From Lineus longissimus (lineage: Eukaryota > Nemertea > Pilidiophora > Heteronemertea > Lineidae): 64,000 bases of DNA. The position numbers and the translations under genes were made by a program. This document shows, in pieces, positions 53,434 through 64,000 of the stretch. The DNA lies in the NCBI RefSeq assembly GCF_910592395.1, contig NC_088322.1, forward strand, positions 15,123,431 through 15,187,430, written 5' to 3'. A model generated the notes under the pieces. That model saw only the letters and a list, made by a program, of their open reading frames with translations. It made no database searches and was not told where the DNA came from. How positions within the stretch are numbered: the stretch's first letter is position 1; each line of letters opens with the position of its first letter.

Positions 53434-55011
53434 TTCTATGCGTTATTGACACTCAATTCACTCCATTTGATATTCGATTTTTACACTGGCAGGTGTTTCT
53501 CCGTCCAATGGGGTACTTTTGTCTCACTTGTTGAATTGTGGGAAGATGCGTGGTGATATGGATATGTGTTAATCCTTATATATCCAAGTTATTTTTATGT
53601 TTTCTACTTTATACGTGTGTGCCTGATACGATAATACATTGTCACACTATAAATAATATAAAAATAAAATACCATATATTAAAGTGGTCTGTACATGCCA
53701 TGCATGCTCCAGAGCACTGTACATAAAAACGACCAAGAAGAAAAGTTCTAAAAACATTATAAAAGTCCAGAAAATTCGATAATACTAATATGGATTAAAA
53801 CATTTGAATTGCACGATAATTACACTAGATATACCTATTGTCTTTGTGTCCTTTGTTTTATATTAATCCAATCGTCCATCGATTATGCAGCATGTGTCTT
53901 TAAGGTACACCACAGAAGTGTGGTCTCGGGGAAGTCACTTATCCTCCCTTGATTGTTCAGGGAGCGGCGGGAGTCCATTGGGACACATTTTAATGCAGTT
54001 CTGGTTCCAGCGTGGCGTCCCCTCCATTTTAACGGCCCGAGATACGTTGAACCGGCAACTGGCCGACCAACACCCCAATAGACTCGGTTGCCCCCCTCCC
54101 CCCGTAGTGTAAACCTAGAGACATATTGTGGTCCTTCCTGGGACATCATGTCTAAGTCTAGGTTGCCACAATAACATTATCATCGCTAATTCACAACCAG
54201 AAGACAGTTTGACCATTTCCACGAAGAAATACCCCTATTGAAATATACCCCTCCCCCGATTGATCTATCAGTGGCCATTGCCAACTGAAGGGGACAATAC
54301 GAGGGCACAATCAGCGCGTTACGACGGAGACTCATTTTGTCGCAGCCATCCCCGTCTTAGTTCAATTGACTTAGCATAGATGGCTTCACAATCGTTTTCC
54401 CGCCGCCCTGCTTTCAGTGTGACGATTTATGTTTATCCCAATATTTCAGTGTGTCCACAATAGTCAGCTGGAGAGACCATGGCGTTTTGAGGGGAAAACA
54501 TAGCAAAATGGGCCAGTTGGTCTTTCAGCTTTCCAAGACAAAGAATGAGGGGATCTTTCAGAAGCGGGAAACACTCTGAAACGTTCCACCCGTGTTGCAG
54601 GAGAATCTGTCCCAGGATGGAGAGTCCCTGTGACACCTTTGTACAAACACAAGGATCTGTATCTTTGTCGTGTTTGTTTGGCTTTGCTAGGAGCCCATCC
54701 TAGTACCATGGGGACATCTTAGAAGACTGAACGCCAAGATACACTTATAAACGCCAAGTAAGCGTCCCTTCACTAAATTGTGTTAAACTAGCCGAACTCG
54801 GCTATACTTCATGTCAGGATTAGAATCGGAGAAGTACAAATGAATGAGGGGAGATAGGCTCGTATTTTGGGGTACTTCAGGCCAACCCTGGCCTCTGTTA
54901 CTCGCCCATTTCTCGCACCCGAAGTGTTAACATTCTCTGATCAGCCAAGATTCCTGTCGAACTCCCGGGGTGGGTCTAAAACACGGCATACACCATCCAG
55001 GTTATAGCTGA
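53434..55011. other. 3' flank of the PB1-like gene, copy B
   Basis: Counterpart of 28459-29868 plus a 172 bp insertion. The ORF of copy A at 29290-29601 has an in-frame TAG here near 54702. The match to copy A stops at GCTGA, 55007-55011. Confidence 0.5.
53650..53821. mobile_element. 172 bp insertion flanked by ACACTA
   Basis: ACACTA occurs at 53644-53649 and again at 53822-53827, but once in copy A (near 28680). The insert is AT-rich and contains CTGTACATG...CACTGTACAT as a small inverted repeat. There are no terminal inverted repeats or poly-A tail, so the element type is unknown. Confidence 0.55.
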
Positions 55012-56153
55012 TCATTCCTCGCGACTACCCGGGTTGATTTGGCCGAACACGAGATGGTGTCTAACTGTTAGACCAAACAACCTGAACCATTTCACATTTT
55101 CTCCATGTTTTCCCGGTCTTACGGATTAGTTGAATGTCTTTCACCTGTTTGCCAGGAGGATGTGGAAGAAGTCAATTATTTACCAGGCCTATTTCTTCAG
55201 CGAGGATCCATCATTTGTGCCTGCGATTTCGCGCTCGTGATTTTTTGTTGCTGCTTGTCTATAGCGATATATTTTGTTGGCTGCATATCTACAGATCAGC
55301 TATTTGATACCATAAATCGGACGGCCCACCACAATCGAAAGCCCCTTGTAGGAAAATGTTAGTGCCAGTGGTGGATTTCCCGCTAAGGAATGTCTTTGAA
55401 ATTTACCAAGAACCCAAGATAGGGAATAATATTTTAACCTTTTGCGCCACGTTATGTTTTTTTTACATCATTTACGTTATTTTCCCCCTTACCGTCGAAG
55501 TTAGAAGAATTTAGACCTAGCCCAATATACACGGTCTATTGTTTTTGAACAAAGCCCGCTCGCACCCTCCATTGTACTACAGTCTCAGGGTTATCAGGGC
55601 AAATCTTGATAACACCTACCCCCACGAAACACCTCTCAGGGTGGTTGACAAGCCTAAACTGGCTAGGGCAAGTGAACGTGTCCAATGAGCCTGCCGGTTA
55701 ATTACCAACTTTTCAGGACACAGTAGTCAGGACAAAGTAGTTTTCTACAATTGAGTTTTCTTACATATACCGTTATGTGCTGCCCTCTATCGAAGCAATG
55801 GCATCTATACATGATAAGTCAATATGATTACTATCGACACACAATCATTAATAACCCTTTCCGTCGAAACTCTGTGACTCAGGCCAGAAACCAGATGTTG
55901 GGTGTTAGGTGAGCTGAGCAAACCTCAGCTGCTATATTTAGAATAATCCCTTAATCATCGGACTAACATATTTATTGGCAGATTGCGATAAGTAACTACC
56001 AATGTTGGCAAAATAAACGTATTTAGCTCATCTTTTGAAAGTAGTATTGAAAATATCATTGATTGTGTGTCTAGCATTGAGTCTGTTTCGGCACAGAATA
56101 ACAGAATAACAGATACTGTAGCTGTTTATATGGAGGTTGATCTAAAACCAAAA

Positions 56154-56368
56154 ACAAAAGTCCGACATTGGATTTCTAAAAAACCTGTAAAAATCCCAGG
56201 GCAGTAAAGATGAAAGGGCTACGTTGAATAGGGTTAATTCAACATTGGCCTTTGATCTTTAATTCCCTATTTTTGGAAGCCGTAGTATTTTTCACAGGTT
56301 TTCTAGAAATCCGACCTTTCAGGAAAAAGTCGGACAGTGTTGGAAGTCGAACAGTGTCGGACTTTTGT
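56154..56368. repeat. long imperfect palindrome (fold-back element)
   Basis: The left arm starts ACAAAAGTCCGAC and the right arm ends GTCGGACTTTTGT. Inner parts also pair (GGATTTCTAAAAAACCTGT with its reverse complement near 56297-56316, and AGATGAAAGGGCTACGTTGAA with 56239-56260). The right arm has about 37 additional bases. It resembles a non-autonomous fold-back MITE; the target duplication could not be read. Confidence 0.6.
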
Positions 56369-57361
56369 CGGATAAATCAGGAAAAAGTTTGAGAAACTGT
56401 TAAGAAGTTGGAAAAAGGCCTCCTACTAGTGACACTATTAACCTCGCTTCTCAAGAAGTCCACGTCGCACACCATTATATTCACCTCTGCGTTCGGCTCT
56501 CCCGACAGACGACCAACTTAGCAGGAGACTGATATCGTTGAGAAACCCATCTTATGATGAAGTCTTACCCATCGACGGTGTCTCCATAGTGAGTCGATCT
56601 GGAATCAATCTGGCATTTCCATTCCTCGCTTCTCACGACATTCTCTTCACCTCTGCAGCCGCCTCACTCCACGGTACGAACGTAACTTGGCAGGAGTCTC
56701 ATATCCACGGAAAAAACTGGTTTTCTGGATTTCGTGGTATAAGGGGCGTCTGGTCTGCGTTCCGGTTGGATCAAGGGATTTATGCTTTTGGAAAAGGAAA
56801 GAACGATACTAGAATATGTACATTCATTGGTAGTCTGTATTTGCTTTGGTTGTAAGAGTTTAGGAAATGCTTGTCACATTTAATAAAGGTTGTTTAATAA
56901 AGGTTGTTGACATGTGAAAGCAATTACTGGGAGTTATTCGAATCTTGACCACCAAGTAGACCTATACCACGACTTATTCGATCAGCTATCCTGCCACTTG
57001 TTGGGTCACTAATTAGCAAAATCGTACAGATTTACCCAATTGATATCACACTTGTCAACCCCTTACCTCACTAATTGGACACTTGGCAACCAGTTGTTGT
57101 TAATGATGGCTCGTCTGCTGATCGTCAGTATATTTTCGTCAAGTTTATTGCCAGAGAACTTGGAAAAGTCAACTTAAAGCTGACATGTATGCATAAAAAT
57201 AACGGCCAAGTTAGAAAACACAAACGCCCGACCACCAAACGACCAACTGCACTTGCAATATGATAAACACCCAGCGACTGGTCTCGCATGACTGCACAAA
57301 CAACAAGTCCATTGATGAGACAGGTCACAGAGACGGTCTCGTGTAAAGAAAAAAAGAAAAT

Positions 57362-57435
57362 AATCCTCCAGCGGGTTCGAACACGGAACCCTCGCCACTT
57401 GATCCTTGCTGTCTGACCCACTATGCCATGAAGCC
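57362..57435 (-). other. tRNA-like remnant, possible SINE head
   Basis: On the minus strand TGGCATAGTGGG resembles a pol III A box and GTGTTCGAACCCG a B box, about 35 bases apart. The acceptor, D and T stems do not pair well, so it is not a working tRNA. It may be a tRNA pseudogene or the 5' part of an old SINE. Confidence 0.3.
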
Positions 57436-58952
57436 GTTGTTGACAATATACTTATTTTTCAGTCTTACATTTCACGTACAAGCTTGACAAAATGGCGTCT
57501 TCTGTGCCATCTGACCATTTTCAGTTTAAAAGTTGCCATTTTACAATATCGGAAAAGTGAATTCATAAACTATCTAATCAGGAGATGAACATGGCACCCT
57601 ATGATGATTATAGGAGCACGCAGCCATTTTTCGAGTTTTAAAGATGCAAAACAATTTCCCGCTTCGCTAGTATTAAAACCATGCGTGTATTGAGGAACTG
57701 TCTGATGAGCTGGCATTCGATTTCAAAGAATGGTCAATAGTAAGATTATGAACCGATGCTCATATCTGTGCTACACATCAAGTGCTCTGTTGGTGAATAC
57801 CGTAGCGCCACTCCGGCCTGCTGGTAGTCTATCATATCTGAGAGCGTTTGAAATATGGCTGACCGGTCGTTCAAAACATGGTTGACGGGCGTTAGTGTTT
57901 TCTAACTCGGCCGTTAGGGTTTTTATGCTTGCGTGTCAGCTTCAACTAATGCATAAACCCTGCCGAATATTTCAGTCTTTTTGGCGTTTGGTGATGGCAC
58001 TAGAAGTTTAAAAGGAAGTACCCCTTAGTATAACACTGCTTGAAGGCAAACTTCGAGAAGTTGTGTGAGCCCTCAGTTAAATATCATCTGTGGTATCAGA
58101 TGCTCCTCCGTAACCCCAACGAATTTGGACTATAAGTTCCAACAGCTAACATGAACGGAATAAACCACAACTTTAGACTTGGTCAAGAGTCTCTGCTTCC
58201 TATCGCCAACATTTGGGGCCATTGTCTTCAAGTCAAGGACTTTTTACTGAGTCTAGTTGACCACCCGTGGCAATCTTTTGACTTGATGCAGGAAGGCACA
58301 TTTTGATTGATTTAGAGGAAATGAAGTGACATCTCTGTTGGTGGTTGATCGGTTAGGTTCAGACAGAGTATAGTGTTTCGGGTTCTTTAAGCCTAAACTA
58401 GTGAAATAAACTACTCAAATAAACACAACTTCGGTGCATCTTTATTCTGCGTTGAACGTCTTATCACACGCTTGCTATAACACTTTCCGTCCAAACCATT
58501 CCTGGTGTCATACAAATAGATACAAAGATGTTAAACAGAGTTTGTTGAAAAGTCATCTTGACCGACTTATCTTTCGAAGAAAAAGGCTAAAAACCTTTTG
58601 TACGTTTGCAAAGAAGTTAGGACGAGAAGAAGTACTTCATCGGCTGTTGCTCATAACACTGCACAAGGAATATAGTTGGAGGAAATATTTTAGCCATCGT
58701 TGCGACAGTACGTAGTCATACTCAATGATTGGTAATTATCAGCTGCATTTCGCTCAGGAATGTAGGCTAGCAAGCAACTCTGTCGATTAACTACCAGTTG
58801 GTAAATTGAGCCAATTTTCGGAGAATTCCGGTAGAAAAACACCCATTTCCTGGCCACACATCTGCGCATCAAGTATTCTATAAACACCGTCAAGGACGCC
58901 ACGACTACTTGTAGGAACTCTCCAATTTTGGAGGAGAAAATCAAGTACCACA

Positions 58953-59048
58953 ATGGCGGTTTTGAGAGGCATCGTTTGCGTTCTAACTGCCAGTTGCTGG
59001 TACTTCTCCTTGTTCCTGTTGGAACACCCATTCGACTACCCTAATTAG
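58953..59048 (+). CDS. 31-codon ORF with a signal-peptide-like sequence
   Basis: ATG in a fair context (ACCACAATGGCG) opens a short frame: a basic start (MAVLRG), then a hydrophobic stretch with small residues and a short polar end before TAG. It could be a secreted peptide, the first exon of a secreted protein read through its donor, or chance. No support from a second copy. Confidence 0.15.
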   Translation: MAVLRGIVCVLTASCWYFSLFLLEHPFDYPN

Positions 59049-60040
59049 GAAATCGTAATCAGTAGAGGTCGTGATTTCTAGAATACCATTGAATATACAG
59101 TTGAAAATGATGCGTTGCAAAGCTGATGGATAACTACATTCCGGGTCTTTCTTCTAAAATTTGAACGAAACTGAGTCTATACGATCCTACACGTGATCAG
59201 ATATTGGTCAATATAGCATTGTCATCTTTATCCAAAGTGCATTTTGATTGAAGGTCCCTGCATGGTTTCTATGGCGAACTGTAATTATTCATCGAATACT
59301 AATATATAAGCCCAAGGAGTTTCCCAGGGGTAATAGAAGATAGTAGGAACTGTTCCAGGCTACATAGCAGTAACGTACTCCTCATCATTAAAGTACAATG
59401 GACCCGGGTCCCGTTGTCGCCGTGGACCCAGTCAAGTCCCAGGGATCATCAAGTGCAGTAACCTGATCTGCGAGTCATGCCAGTCCAGTCATCACGCCAG
59501 TCCAAGCAGTCATCATGACTAATACAACACGCGCACCACATTAAAAAAAATACATCACATTGTTTTCCTAATACAATGATAGTGTTGCTAATAGTATGAG
59601 TGTCAATCACGGACGGGCAATCTTTTTTTAATTTCACCTGTGGGGGCTGATTCATCGTGTTTTGACTGGGTCGCAGCAGCTGGTCTGAGATTGAGATGAT
59701 TCCATCAATGGGCCGGGGCTGATATAGCTATTGAACTATCTAGTGGCGAACACTGTCGTATAACACAAGTCGTGGTCTTGCGCAGTATCAAATTCTCTGA
59801 TTTGTTTCTGTGTCCCTACTCTTGGACCCCTGCCGATGCATTGTTTTATGTTTAGCGTGGAAAAGACTTGAACGTCTGTTTGAGTGCAGTATGACAATAT
59901 AACAGCAAATTTTGTAATCAGATGTTTTAACCAGGGTGGACTTAGTTTAAAAAGAAGTCTCCTCATTGCTAACTGTGACATCTTGGTCGCCGTGCAGGCT
60001 TAGATTACTGGTAGTAGTCTGCATATAAAATCAAGCGTAA

Positions 60041-60213
60041 GGCCGAAGTTACATAGACTTCATTCGTTCATTTACCACGAGTCACTTTCCAGGTTTTTCT
60101 TTCATTCCTCGGTGAATGCACGCCACAAGGCCGTGCTTTTTACAGGGGAACGAAAGCAAAAGGGGAAAATGAGTCCTGGGAAATGAACGAATGAGGTCTA
60201 TGTAACTTCGGCC
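60041..60213. mobile_element. 173 bp MITE with TAA target duplication
   Basis: Terminal inverted repeats of about 33 bp (GGCCGAAGTTACATAGACTT... and its reverse complement, one mismatch) are flanked on both sides by TAA (60038-60040 and 60214-60216). The three-base TAA target and GGCC-type ends suit the PIF/Harbinger group. No coding capacity. Confidence 0.8.
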
Positions 60214-63200
60214 TAAGAGAAGATTTATCCACCCGTCATGTTTATTTCTGAATCGCGGCTGTAGTTATACTGAAAAAACCCATAGAAAGCTACGTGACTT
60301 TACAATGGAGATAAGGCACATATCCAATGCTTCTGATGCAAGGGTCAGACCTCGAAAGATAGTACAAAGTCACTGCATCATTACGATCGATGCTGCATCT
60401 TAACAACCATTAAAATGAAAACCAGTTGGAAAAACACTCTTATTACTATCATTAGAATATTTTCGTATGAATTGAATACATGTTTGATTGAGGAGGCTAA
60501 TTGTCAATGAAATTGCTTGAACTATAGACCACACACACACAGTGTTCGAGTCAAGTGTTTGTACGAAAAACGTGGGGTCATTCAACTTTCCCACTGCAAT
60601 TCTCAATGAAATGATTTGTGTGTCGGCATAATATGCAACTGGTTTGTGTTTTCGATAACTTATTTCAATAACATAGCTGAAAAGAAACGATTTTATGTTT
60701 ATTCAACTATTTAACGAAGTTGGTTTATTGTTGAAATCGTGAAGTCGGCCTCCACTACTTTTGAATGAAGGGCGGGGTCATGCAAGTATTGAGGTTCAGT
60801 TAAACGATGTAAGTGAGTGAATGGCTCATTTCTAAATGTACATTTGGTCTTATGGCCAGTAGAAGACCATGATATTAAACATATCGCTCGCCTTTTATTT
60901 CTTTGGATTCGGCTTTCGGTATCTTTGATTCGGTTATTTCATCTGGTTATGATGAACAAAAAACATAATAGCCCCGCCTATGCCGAGAGCCGGATTCTCT
61001 CCCTAGGCGACGCTAGCTGTGAATTTCGTAAGTTTGAAAATAGCACATTCCTCAAGGTTACCACTTCTCGCCCGCTGCCAGAATAAACAACATTATTTCT
61101 GCTAAACTGCTTCAAACATGCTTGTTTTCCACGGACCAAGACCTGTTACTTGTTACAGCGTAGTCAGATTTGCCAAGTATCAACAAAACAAATAGGAAGC
61201 ACGATTCAGCCAATGGAAACGATCGTTATCATAATTGATATCATTATTAACCAATCAATAACGTTGTAGTAAATCATCATGGCGAACTGCAAAGAAACAT
61301 GGCGGATTTGGTACAAATTTTCAGGGTTTCGTCTCTGGCTGTGTTGTCGCCCTTGGCGGGCCATTACTTCTTAAGTTCTCAGTACAAACCATTGGGTCGA
61401 TCTGCAAACTACACAGACTTATCTCATTGGATGCCTTGCTAATGATTTGTTTACCTAGAAGTTGTACCTGCCGGAAAGTTAGCCCGAGAACGATTAGGTG
61501 TTGATAAACAAGTTGAGCAGACGAAGCCCCGCCGTTGGGTGTTGCTAATTTGAGGACTGACCATTTTCATGATGGGAGTTTCGATTGCTAAAGTTCACTT
61601 CAACTCTAAGTTAGCATAGAATGAGTTCAAACGTATTTGCTAGCTCCTTTACGGCAGACATTTGGTCAGATATTCAGTAAAGTGTTAACCAAAAGTATGT
61701 AGATACAACTATCGAAATGTGTTTGAATGACCTGTTGAACTCCATCATTCATGTCATTAGTTGCGGTGTTTTTGTATAAAGTTAAGTAAGTATCTGTTCG
61801 TGTTATGAAAACAAGGAGACTTTGTTTTTAATACCGGGAGCCCCATTTGGCATGTGACTAACTCTGGAGTGTCTACAATAGCTAATTGATAAAGAGCTAT
61901 AAATAGTGGTATACTGCATCGTGCAGCTCTCCAGTCCAAAACCTGTTTTATTCTTGTGATATGTCTGTTATATAGAAACAACCAAGACAAGACAAGATGA
62001 TGAAATCCGAGTATCGATAATTTCTGAAAACGTTTCTTGCTGGCATAAATACGCTATATTACATCGAGTCTTTGAGATGAAAAAAGAATATCAACTTGGA
62101 ATGTTCAGGTTTCAAAGATCCTCTCCTGCCAGTCTATGCGGCAGCCTTCGCCAATGGAATGAGATATAAAATCAACCTCCTCTCATTCTCTGGGGCCACC
62201 GATGGGTTATTTCTTAGGCTCGAGGATCCGCTGCCGTCACAAAGGCCTGTCGGGCCTTTGAAGGCTGATTCGGTTCCTTTCGCCTAAGCTTCCTGTGTGT
62301 TAGAAAATACAAGAGCAGAATTTGATACGCCCGGCGCAGTACTTGCTTTCTTTTTCTCCACATTTTACAAGTTGTTATTGGCCCATCGAAGCTGAGGAAT
62401 TTAAATTCTTCACCAGTTATACATGTTTGGTAGCGAGGGGTTGGCTTGCCTTTGACCTCGCTTAATGCCAGTGAGAATAGGCTTTCCATAGAATGTACTT
62501 TAAACGTGACGGTTTTCTAATTTTTTCCTCAACTGAGTAGAATACATAGTGAATAAAATGCTAATGGTCGATTTGTCACGTACTTTAACCAGTCTCGGAA
62601 CTCAAAAAACACGTAGAAATTAACCTCAATGGTCTATCTGCAAGTTAAAATATAGGCGATTTTTGACATTTTTAAGATGGATCAACCCTTCTTAGTAACG
62701 ATGAATGAGAATTGTTCGGTTTCTAAATGCATCAGCATATTTATCGTACAACACGGCAATATTCCGACGAATCGGTTTCTTTCACCATTCGATTCCAGAC
62801 TGACTCTTCGCTCCCATGGTTCTCTATTTTTGCCATTTATAGCCATTTTTGCCTATTTGTTAATTTGGAGCAGAAATCTAATATCATTGACCACATTCAT
62901 TCCAGCTGAATAAACCATGGCGACAATTGCTTCACTTTACAGACCAAATCATTTGCGAAACTAATAATGCTGGCCTTTTGACTGCGAAATGAACGTGAAC
63001 GAAATATCCGACGAGTTCCAAATCGTACAGCTGTTTTCCCCCCTGGTTGGACATAATAAACCTGTATATTTGATATAGCTATACTGGCCAGATATGTACG
63101 ACTTATCGTCATGATTAGGGTGAATTCGTTTACTGAAACTAACTGTGACAGATATTGTGAATATTAATTTGAATGAATAGAATATGGAACCTTCAAATTA

Positions 63201-64000
63201 CCAATTATCAGAATACATCACCGCCATTTTGAATACAATGACGCGGCACTTTCGATATGTTCCCAGAATGTTGAAAACTGAAATGTGTATTCATCATTTA
63301 GTGACACCAACAAAGCTAGGATATAGCCTCTAACATGACATGGAATGGTAATTTCCGGTTAGGAGTGAAGTGGCACTTTCGGTTCGAGGGTATAATTGCA
63401 ACGTGTGTTGAAAGTACCTCTGTGGAGTGGCGAGATCCTGTGTGGCAGGGAGATAACCTCGAACTGAGGAAATTTGCTAAATTTATTTGGCTTTGTCGCT
63501 GACACCGAGTTTGGCATATCTGGTACACTGATGATCATAACACATTGGATGTCTGCCTGAAAGCCGCTAGCGTAAAGCGACATTTGAAGAGTCAATGGAC
63601 TTGTTGTTTCAAGCCCACGAATCAGTAACCTTCACCCAAAACATAGGCTGTTCACTTCCAAATATGATATATCTATGTGATTATCTACAGCTAAGAGATA
63701 TTTGCTCGACCCCAGTCAGGATGACCCCGAACAAAATATTGAGGTCTAAACCTTGGGATTTATCAGGCCGGGGCAAGTTTTGATGCCTTGAGCCTATCCC
63801 CTGATGATCAAACACTCGATGATAAAACAGCTACTGTATTCAAATGAACATCACAACGAATCAGCCAATGGTGATGTACGGAACACACATCTTGGCAAAT
63901 ATCGACCAATCAAATAGTTTGTCTCAATTTTTTGTGGCGATCTTGGCACCTTTACGAACATCATGATAAACGTCACTGCGAAAGTAATTGAAAAGTTGAA

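Larger units (their letters stand above)
29869..55011 (+). repeat. segmental tandem duplication, copy B
   Basis: Direct repeat of 4437-29868. It begins in the GPCR tail after GCTGA (29864-29868) and ends after GCTGA at 55007-55011, where the sequence becomes unique. It contains the Helitron at 32816-39690, a 189 bp MITE at 41143-41331 and a 172 bp insertion at 53650-53821, all missing from copy A. It lacks the retroelement and MITE of copy A. All four GPCRs, the myristoylation-type gene and the PB1-like gene remain open in both copies. Confidence 0.9.
55012..64000. other. 9 kb single-copy region with few recognisable features
   Basis: No gene could be supported. ORFs are short, mostly under 110 codons, and lack splice-site or domain support. 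An 85-codon ORF at 55105-55362 has a hydrophobic, Cys-rich stretch that could be a membrane helix, but nothing else supports it. Two diverged copies of a ~90 bp sequence lie at about 56447-56540 and 56620-56715. The clear features are a fold-back repeat, a MITE and a tRNA-like remnant, listed separately. Confidence 0.45.

Noticed and set aside
56538-56855. 105-codon ORF in the single-copy region
   Set aside because: No domain, splice sites or second copy to test; it crosses a diverged ~90 bp repeat and is likely chance.
57362-57435. Functional tRNA gene
   Set aside because: A and B box-like sequences are present, but acceptor, D and T stems do not pair, so it is only listed as a remnant.

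Overview
The window looks like nuclear DNA from an invertebrate animal, probably an aquatic species with high heterozygosity. It has spliceosomal introns with GT/AG borders, families of single-exon rhodopsin-like GPCRs, a Helitron, a tyrosine-recombinase (YR) retroelement and several MITEs. Nothing in it allows a species or phylum call; a lophotrochozoan or amphioxus-like genome would fit.

Layout. 1-1930: a minus-strand, phase-consistent three-exon gene for a small death-domain protein whose 3' end was not found. 3360-4520: a divergent single-exon GPCR. 4437-29868 and 29869-55011: two direct tandem copies (A and B) of a unit of about 18.5 kb before insertions. The unit starts inside the C-terminal tail of the first GPCR. 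Each copy carries, in order, a weak 86-codon ORF, a small minus-strand gene with an N-myristoylation-type start, a degenerate ~45-50 bp repeat array, three plus-strand GPCRs, one minus-strand GPCR and a four-exon gene with a PB1-like domain plus a long helical region. 55012-64000 is single copy and mostly without recognisable genes, apart from MITE-like elements.

The copies carry different insertions. Copy A holds a 6.7 kb YR retroelement (SGNH hydrolase, gag, RT/RNase H, YR) and a 436 bp MITE. Copy B holds a 6.9 kb Helitron, a 189 bp MITE and a 172 bp insertion. Each copy supplies the empty site for the other's insertions, so element ends can be read to the base or nearly so. The Helitron appears intact: its Rep/helicase gene can be assembled as five exons with matching phases, and a two-exon N-terminal module is tandemly duplicated.

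The most unusual signal is in the PB1-like gene (26138-28458 and 51154-53433). Comparing the copies by eye gives about 42 coding substitutions, all amino-acid or stop changing, with no synonymous one. They are concentrated in the second and fourth exons, while exon 3 and the introns are much more alike. The GPCRs in the same duplication show an ordinary mixture, and the myristoylation-type gene shows only synonymous changes. This points to strong diversifying selection on one gene.

Main caution: two haplotypes joined end to end by an assembler would look the same as this tandem duplication. The sequence alone cannot exclude that. The comparisons would then be between alleles, and the selection signal would remain just as interesting.
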